A stretch of 20,305 nucleotides of DNA from an uncultured Jannaschia sp. (GTDB taxonomy: Bacteria > Pseudomonadota > Alphaproteobacteria > Rhodobacterales > Rhodobacteraceae). Of this stretch, positions 15,685-20,305 are shown in pieces. The translations under genes and the position numbers were made by a program. Within the stretch, counting starts at the first letter, position 1; every line of letters begins with the position of its first letter. The DNA lies in assembly GCA_937916365.1 (NCBI GenBank), contig CALFSY010000275.1, positions 1 to 20,305 of the forward strand. The letters run 5' to 3'. A model generated the notes under the pieces. The model saw nothing but the letters and a program-made list of their open reading frames with translations, did no database searches and was not told the origin of the DNA.

Positions 15685-16146
15685 TCATGGCGTGTGTTGG
15701 GATGACTCTAAAAGAGCGGCGTCATAGGCGACAAGTTCCACAGTGTTGCCTTCGGGGTCACGAGTGAACACGCCACGCCACCCAATCCACCCGAAATGTT
15801 GGACCGAATAATCAAGCCCCTGCGCATCATACCACGCCATCACAGCATCCTGTTCGGCATAATCAACAGTCAGCGCGATATGATGTAGCGACGATTGCGC
15901 GCCCGTTATCGGCGGTTCGATGTCATGGGGGTGAATCGCGGCGCGGCCAGCTTCGCGCGTAAACAGTGCCAACACTGTGGTATGCCCCCCATGGCCGGGG
16001 CCAATACGAAAAAACACAATATCGTCCCCCGGCCCACCAGACAGCACGTCTAACCCGATGACATTATGGTAAAAAGCATACATTGGCGCCATGTCAGCGC
16101 AACGAATGGCAACCTCGCCCAAGGCTTTGACACGAAAACCGCGCAT
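15685..16146 (-). CDS. VOC-family (glyoxalase/extradiol-dioxygenase fold) protein
   Basis: A 153-residue protein with two beta-alpha-beta-beta-beta modules. The first begins KALGEVAIRCADMAPMYAFY and the second SSLHHIALTVDYAEQDAVMA. It ends with FTRDPEGNTVELVAYD, the usual VOC final strand. Candidate metal ligands are the glutamate in LGEVAI, the histidine in HHIALTV and the glutamate in NTVELV, so it may be a metalloenzyme: lyase, isomerase, epimerase or dioxygenase. I chose the ATG at 16146, with AGG eight bases upstream; a TTG directly before it would add one residue. It lies 59 bases after the broken membrane-protein gene and 17 before the HisD-like gene. Substrate unknown. Confidence 0.83.
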   Translation of the reverse strand: MRGFRVKALGEVAIRCADMAPMYAFYHNVIGLDVLSGGPGDDIVFFRIGPGHGGHTTVLALFTREAGRAAIHPHDIEPPITGAQSSLHHIALTVDYAEQDAVMAWYDAQGLDYSVQHFGWIGWRGVFTRDPEGNTVELVAYDAALLESSQHTP

Positions 16147-16205
16147 CAATTACCTCATCCAGGTGCGGCATGGATGATCGTGTGGTCGCATTTGGCAATA
16201 CCCCC

Positions 16206-16439
16206 TTAACTCAAAAATCCTATAATCAGCGATCCGAATGCAACAACATGGATCAACATGATCGCACGATCATTCCAAAGCACACCCACAATAAACTATA
16301 CGATCAAGCCGAAAACAAGGAAATAAATGTTTAATGGTGTCACACCAAACCCCGTTGCCGCATACCCGCAAATTTGTAGGATTGATGCCCCCCATTTGAT
16401 CCAAAAAGCGATGTCTTTATTAGAATGCGCCGTGGTCAT
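16206..16439 (-). pseudogene. Small membrane protein gene interrupted by an in-frame amber codon
   Basis: An ATG at 16439 overlaps the stop of the SnoaL gene as ATGA. The frame runs 47 codons to TAG at 16298-16296, then continues open for 29 more codons to TAA at 16208-16206. Both parts look like one small inner-membrane protein: hydrophobic helices around KWGASILQICGYAATGFG and YFLVFGLIV before the stop, and FIVGVLWNDRAIML then HVVAFGSLIIGFLS after it. It resembles short roseobacter membrane proteins I recall under the label DUF6552, where a tryptophan would fit the stop position, so TGG to TAG is the simplest change. Alternatives are a sequencing error, a working 47-residue product, or readthrough. 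Function unknown; its place behind the permeases suggests an accessory role in transport. Confidence 0.7.
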
Positions 16440-16978
16440 ACCGCCCCCTTATCCTGTGGCCGGGGTGGGGGGCGTTCACCCCGATCATATGTTTCCCACC
16501 CATGACCGCCAAATACATCCACCCCCAGTTGCGCCAGAACATGGGCAAAATCAACCATCACCCAGTTGTCGGTGATTTTACCATCTTCGACCTTCCAAAA
16601 ATCCATGTAACGGATTTCGACACGCTTGCCCGTGGGGGCAACCCCCATGAACGGGCCGCTATGCGTGGCCTCTTGCCGACCAAAGGCTGCGGCCCATTCG
16701 CCCATGAAAAGGCGCGCCTCATCAATGCAAACTTTATCGGAAAACGCGGCCTGAAACGGGCGTTGCCAGTTATCTTGAAATTCGGTCAGTCCATTTTTGG
16801 TGCCGCATCCCTGATTGCCCATCCATCGGAATCCTTGCGCAAAAAATTGCCCAATGTCGTCAATCCTGTGATCGTTTAGGCCATCAACCATGCCTTCAAT
16901 CACGCGGCGCGTGTCTTCGGTTTTCGATAGATCGGTGTCGCGGGTCAACACGGCCTGTTCGGGGCGGGATCCTTTCAT
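16436..16978 (-). CDS. Single-domain SnoaL/NTF2-like protein (180 aa)
   Basis: One SnoaL-like domain, about residues 20-160, with a proline-rich charged tail. The conserved second half reads GVAPTGKR, D126-F-W, NWVMVD (138-143) and QLGVDVF (150-156). These segments recur almost unchanged in the C-terminal domain of the 350-residue SnoaL protein encoded at 13308-14360. Family members are isomerases, cyclases or hydratases; this one is probably cytoplasmic, with no signal peptide. The ATG at 16978 has no strong ribosome-binding site. It follows the second permease gene after 47 bases and its stop overlaps the ATG of the small membrane gene. It is the first enzyme-like gene behind the transporter, so it could act early on the imported compound (inference). 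Confidence 0.82.
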   Translation of the reverse strand: MKGSRPEQAVLTRDTDLSKTEDTRRVIEGMVDGLNDHRIDDIGQFFAQGFRWMGNQGCGTKNGLTEFQDNWQRPFQAAFSDKVCIDEARLFMGEWAAAFGRQEATHSGPFMGVAPTGKRVEIRYMDFWKVEDGKITDNWVMVDFAHVLAQLGVDVFGGHGWETYDRGERPPPRPQDKGAV

Positions 16979-16995
16979 GGTGTCATGGCTGTGGT

Positions 16996-17010
16996 GGCAA
17001 GTTTTTTGCC
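16996..17010 (-). other. Short hairpin between permease and SnoaL genes
   Basis: GGCAA at 16996-17000 and TTGCC at 17006-17010 form a perfect five-base stem with a five-base loop. It sits in the 47-base gap upstream of the SnoaL start. On the minus strand no U run follows it, so termination is unlikely; it may only slow or stabilise the transcript. Confidence 0.25.
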
Positions 17011-17025
17011 GATATAAATCAACAT

Positions 17026-17907
17026 TTACCCTTTCACCGCCCCTGCGGTTAGGCCACTCACAATTTGGCGTTGGAAAAATAGCACCAACAAGAAAAGCGG
17101 CGCGGTGGCCGAGACAACGGCGGCAACGGCAAACATCACGTTGCCTTCGACCTGTGTGGTGCCCAGAAAGCTGGCGATTGCGGGAACCATGGTTTCGTTT
17201 TCCGAGCTTAGCAATAACGAAGTGACGGCGAAATCATTATAGGCCAACAGAAAACTAAATAAACCGGTGGTAATGACGCCGGGCCACATCACCGGAATAA
17301 TCACGTGGCGAAAGGCTTGAAACCGGGTGCATCCATCAACCATCGCGCTTTCGTCCATATCTTTAGGAATGTTCAGGAAAAAGGAATGCAACATCCACAA
17401 CGTAAAGGGTTGATTGATGGCCACCAATACGATGATGGTGGTGGGCAAAATGCCCCAAATGTTCCATTCAAAAAACGGCAATAAATACCCCGATACCAAT
17501 GTGATGTGCGGCATGGCGCGAAACACCAATGCCGCCATTAAAATCCAAAACGCATAACGAAACCCCGATCGCGCCAACGCATACCCGCCAAGTGTGCCAA
17601 AGGTTAGCGATATAACCACCGTGAAAAACACAATGATAGAGGTGTTAAGCGCCGCGCGCCAAAATTCTTCCTGCACCCAGGCGCCATAATACCCGCCACC
17701 GGTGAACGCCGCGCCCGTTTCGCGGATTGTGTGCACCCCATAAAGCGCATTGCGCCAATCCGCACGCGAAAAGAAATCTGCCTGCACCTTAAAGCTGCCC
17801 CAAAGGGTCCAAAGAAAGGGAAACGCCGCAATGATCAGCCAGATGGCAACAAAGCCGATTGAAAGAGCCATCAACAGGCTGGCGCGGGATTGGGTCGTGA
17901 TCGCCAT
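17026..17907 (-). CDS. ABC sugar-type (CUT1) permease, MalG-like
   Basis: A 293-residue inner-membrane subunit with about six helices. The first is near residues 12-35, followed by a periplasmic stretch with TIRETGAAFTGGGYYGAW. The cytoplasmic EAA loop that docks the ATPase is recognisable at about 186-211 (DESAMVDGC, then RHVIIPVMWPG). It pairs with the permease encoded just upstream to form the channel. Two adjacent ATGs (17910 and 17907) are possible; I prefer 17907 because AAGGAGG is only two bases from the first and five from the second. The Shine-Dalgarno overlaps the TAA of the other permease gene seven bases away, implying coupled translation. Substrate cannot be read from permeases; CUT1 systems carry sugars, polyols and glycerol phosphates. 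Confidence 0.9.
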   Translation of the reverse strand: MAITTQSRASLLMALSIGFVAIWLIIAAFPFLWTLWGSFKVQADFFSRADWRNALYGVHTIRETGAAFTGGGYYGAWVQEEFWRAALNTSIIVFFTVVISLTFGTLGGYALARSGFRYAFWILMAALVFRAMPHITLVSGYLLPFFEWNIWGILPTTIIVLVAINQPFTLWMLHSFFLNIPKDMDESAMVDGCTRFQAFRHVIIPVMWPGVITTGLFSFLLAYNDFAVTSLLLSSENETMVPAIASFLGTTQVEGNVMFAVAAVVSATAPLFLLVLFFQRQIVSGLTAGAVKG

Positions 17908-17917
17908 CATTTCCTCC

Positions 17918-18949
17918 TTAATGCACCTTACGATTAAAATCGCGCCATGTTCGGATAAGCACCGGCATCAACAGTATAACAACCCCGATGATCGTCATCA
18001 TAGACGTTGCTCCGGCCGATCCATAAAGTGGGTTTCCGCTTTCGCGAAGGTCATTAAAAATAATAAAACTTAACGATGTCGCGTGTGCCTGTGCCTGAAA
18101 CCCGACGATGGGTTCAAAGACGCGGAAATTATCCATCAATAGGATCAGCGTGACAAAGGTGACAAGCGGCATAAGGTGCGGCACAATGATGTGGCGCATA
18201 CGTTGCCAGTTGGTGGCACCGTCAATCATCGCCGCCTCTAACGTATCCTTGGGCACAGTTTGCAGCCCGGCATAAAACACAATGAAGCTAAACGGCACCA
18301 AATGCCAAACCCCATACACCATTAACATGATCCAGGTTAGGCCGGTTGATGCCCGAACGCTTAGCGTATCATCATCAAAAATACGTTGCAGTGTGGCCCC
18401 GATCACACCTTCGGCATCCACCATCCACAAAAGGGTCAAAGACCCCACAAGCGGCGTTACGATCATCGGCAAGAGCGAGAAAAAAATCGTTGGCCCCTTA
18501 AACAATTTAGGCAGGTTGTTTACCCCAACAGCAATCGCAAGCCCCAATAAAATAACGATGGGCGTCACAATGGCCGTATAAACCAATGTAAACGTTAATG
18601 CCCCATAAAATGGCAAATCAAACACCTGCCTAAAAAACGCACCCAAACTGTCCGTGTTACGCCATGCGGCACCTATTTCTGCCCCGGCGAGGTGTGAGCG
18701 ATTGATATACGTGCGTAATCCGTTGAACCGGCCAAGCGGTTGTTCATCACGCAGGGCTTGGGTCGCCTCGGTATCGACAGTGGTGGTATCCTGGCACCCA
18801 AATGGCCCACAGCTTTCGGTGACAATCAATACCTTTTCGTGTTCAACGTGGAGTGATTGAATAAAAACCGATATAATAGGCAGTGCAATAAACAGCACCA
18901 TCGCCGAAAGTGTTGGCAGGATAAACCAGAAAAACGTGCGGTGTTTCAT
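17918..18949 (-). CDS. ABC sugar-type (CUT1) permease, MalF-like, with large periplasmic loop
   Basis: A 343-residue inner-membrane subunit. Helix 1 (about 7-31) is followed by a long periplasmic segment (about 32-115) containing CGPFGC (C47 and C52), then five more helices. The EAA docking loop is E238-A-A-M-I-D-G with RHIIVPHLMP (252-261). I chose the ATG at 18949 because the chain before it has no membrane character and would overlap the binding-protein gene; GGGGG lies about ten bases upstream. Seventy bases separate it from the binding-protein gene, with a strong hairpin between. The long first loop resembles MalF-type permeases that contact the binding protein, but the cysteine pair is not something I recognise from the family. 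Confidence 0.88.
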   Translation of the reverse strand: MKHRTFFWFILPTLSAMVLFIALPIISVFIQSLHVEHEKVLIVTESCGPFGCQDTTTVDTEATQALRDEQPLGRFNGLRTYINRSHLAGAEIGAAWRNTDSLGAFFRQVFDLPFYGALTFTLVYTAIVTPIVILLGLAIAVGVNNLPKLFKGPTIFFSLLPMIVTPLVGSLTLLWMVDAEGVIGATLQRIFDDDTLSVRASTGLTWIMLMVYGVWHLVPFSFIVFYAGLQTVPKDTLEAAMIDGATNWQRMRHIIVPHLMPLVTFVTLILLMDNFRVFEPIVGFQAQAHATSLSFIIFNDLRESGNPLYGSAGATSMMTIIGVVILLMPVLIRTWRDFNRKVH

Positions 18950-18979
18950 GCGCGGTGCCCCCAGGGCGGAAAATAATTG

Positions 18980-19009
18980 GAACAGGCCCGCACCTAAACG
19001 GGCCTGTTC
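18980..19009 (-). other. Strong intercistronic hairpin after the binding-protein gene
   Basis: GAACAGGCCCG (18980-18990) and CGGGCCTGTTC (18999-19009) form a perfect 11-base stem with an eight-base loop. It lies 10 bases beyond the stop of the solute-binding-protein gene and 30 before the permease start. A short T-rich stretch (ATTATTTT) follows on the minus strand. Such stems in ABC operons commonly protect the 5' message or end part of transcription, so that more binding protein than permease is made. Confidence 0.7.
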
Positions 19010-19019
19010 AACACAACCG

Positions 19020-20264
19020 TTATTGAAGGAACCCTGCCTCTGTCGCGGCGGCTGTATAGGCCGCTTCGGCATCTGCAAGCGCTTGCTCCGCATCTTCGGC
19101 GCCTTGGATGAAATCGGCCAATTCTGCACCCAGGGCATTGTGCATAATACCCATTTGCGGGAACATCGGGTATGATATGGCCCCGCCCTGTGCGGTTGCG
19201 GCAACACCCTCAGCCGCGGCGCCGGGGGTAAAACCATCAATCAACCATACCGCGTCGTCATTATTTGCGGCCACCATGTCGGGCGTCATGGCACCGGCAA
19301 GCGCGGCAAAGGTGGCCTCGGCCTCTGCGTCCGATACGTTGGTTGATATGGTGATGCCGTCCCACCACAACGTGGCCGCCGGAATTGTGCCGTCTGCGAC
19401 TGTTGGGGCGCTGGCTAAAACTGTGTTGGCGATAACATCGGCCGCTGAGCCTTCGTCATCAAGGATGACGGCCCCGCGTGACCCCCACATGACGCCAAGC
19501 GCGGCTTGCCCTGCCTCCCAAACGGCCTGCGTTTCATTGGACGCTTGGACAAGGTGATCGGGATGGGCATATTCGGCCAACGCGCGCATCATGTTCAAGG
19601 TTGCGACACCTTGCGCGTTATTGATGCTTGGCTCTGCTGTGCCGGGGGTAAAAAATTCGCCACCATGGGCCAGATAGATCATATTAAAAACCTCGCCCAG
19701 GTTCCACCCAACCTGCAGATTCATGACCAGCGGATGTTCCATAATACCAGCGGCGCGAATAGCCTCAGCCGCGGCAAGCACATCTTCGTAGGTTGCGGGG
19801 ATGTTTTCGATCCCAGCCTGGGCCAAAATATCGGTCCGCGCATACAGATGTTGAGAATTTGCCATAAACGCAACGGCCATAACATTGCCGTCAATGGTGA
19901 TAAGCTGATTAGGCGACAGGTTGTCACCATAGGTTTCGACCAAATCGTTCAACGGGCGCACCAGGCCGTCGTTCATCAACTGAACAAGTGTGGCATTGGC
20001 CACAATGACCGAGGTGTATTCCGCCGGATCTGGGGTTAACGCGGCATTCATGATTTGGCGCGCCTCGGTGGTGTGATTGCGCGTAAATTCACCCGCCGCT
20101 GCGGCACAATTTCCCTCTGCTGTATCCACAACGGCATGAATCGCGGGAAAATCCGATGCAAGGATACGGATGGACTGTCCATCCGGGCCGCATTCGGCCG
20201 CAAAGGCCGCAGATCCCATTAGGCCGATAAAGCCCCCTGCGGTGATTATTTTTTTTAGAAACAT
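19020..20264 (-). CDS. Periplasmic solute-binding protein of a CUT1-type ABC importer
   Basis: A 414-residue secreted receptor that would capture the substrate and deliver it to the two downstream permeases. The signal peptide has a lysine pair (MFLKK), a hydrophobic core to about residue 20 and a type I site at AFA/AEC. It has no lipobox. The mature part has the two-lobe pattern of family 1 binding proteins: an EARQIMNAAL stretch, VAFMANSQHLYARTDIL (130-146), ATYEDVLAAAEAIRAAGI, and ALGVMWGSRGA in the second lobe. AGGGAGA lies six bases before the ATG at 20264. The promoter is not visible, because only 41 bases lie upstream in the window. The ligand is unknown; the family takes up sugars, polyols and similar compounds. 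Confidence 0.9.
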   Translation of the reverse strand: MFLKKIITAGGFIGLMGSAAFAAECGPDGQSIRILASDFPAIHAVVDTAEGNCAAAAGEFTRNHTTEARQIMNAALTPDPAEYTSVIVANATLVQLMNDGLVRPLNDLVETYGDNLSPNQLITIDGNVMAVAFMANSQHLYARTDILAQAGIENIPATYEDVLAAAEAIRAAGIMEHPLVMNLQVGWNLGEVFNMIYLAHGGEFFTPGTAEPSINNAQGVATLNMMRALAEYAHPDHLVQASNETQAVWEAGQAALGVMWGSRGAVILDDEGSAADVIANTVLASAPTVADGTIPAATLWWDGITISTNVSDAEAEATFAALAGAMTPDMVAANNDDAVWLIDGFTPGAAAEGVAATAQGGAISYPMFPQMGIMHNALGAELADFIQGAEDAEQALADAEAAYTAAATEAGFLQ

Positions 20265-20305
20265 ATTCTTCTCCCTGTTTCTTGATGGTGCGATATGTCG
20301 GTTTA

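Noticed and set aside
18950..19240. 97-residue N-terminal extension of the MalF-like permease
   Set aside because: It overlaps the 3' end of the binding-protein gene, reads through the intercistronic hairpin and lacks membrane-protein character.
1..20305. tRNA, rRNA, CRISPR array, insertion sequence or phage genes
   Set aside because: Reading the gaps showed no cloverleaf, regularly spaced repeats, transposase or integrase motifs, or terminal inverted repeats.

Overview
The window reads as chromosome from a marine alphaproteobacterium of the Rhodobacteraceae/Roseobacter type. I base this on an RpoE-ChrR pair very like the Rhodobacter sphaeroides one, a dimethylglycine-dehydrogenase-like flavoprotein, and dense, moderately GC-rich coding with frequent ATGA/GTGA overlaps. 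The genus is not determined. I saw no rRNA, tRNA, insertion sequence, phage gene or CRISPR array. No gap exceeds about 180 bases if the broken gene at 16206-16439 is counted as a gene.

Layout. (1) 2-1738 (+): the 3' part of an FAD/folate dehydrogenase for N-methylated glycines. (2) 1914-3167 (+): an ECF sigma factor and its ChrR-type cupin anti-sigma factor. (3) 3195-7428 (-): mostly housekeeping genes: a 3-hydroxyisobutyrate-dehydrogenase-like enzyme, a universal stress protein, a branched-chain-type aminotransferase, argininosuccinate synthase (argG) and a Nudix hydrolase. (4) 7531-8508 (+): arabinose-5-phosphate isomerase (kdsD/kpsF), divergent from the Nudix gene. (5) 8546-20264 (-): one long co-directional cluster of twelve intact genes and one broken gene, which fills more than half the window.

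The long cluster is the most interesting part. In transcription order it encodes: a secreted solute-binding protein; two sugar-type (CUT1) ABC permeases; a SnoaL-like protein; a small membrane protein with an in-frame amber stop; a VOC (glyoxalase/dioxygenase-fold) protein; a HisD-like zinc/NAD dehydrogenase; a tandem two-domain SnoaL protein; an SDR dehydrogenase; a second tandem SnoaL protein; a bicupin; a lone MetE-type zinc methyltransferase domain; and an RraA-type aldolase. Tight spacing and overlapping start/stop codons argue for one or a few transcripts.

It looks like an uptake-and-catabolism island for an unidentified polyhydroxylated, perhaps methylated, organic compound. The importer would bring the compound in, and the HisD-like and SDR enzymes would oxidise alcohol groups. 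Five SnoaL domains, the VOC protein and the bicupin could isomerise or open the carbon skeleton. The MetE-like protein could move a methyl group, and the RraA protein could split off a pyruvate-type fragment. The substrate and step order are inference. No ATPase for the transporter and no dedicated regulator lie inside the window; either may sit beyond position 20305.
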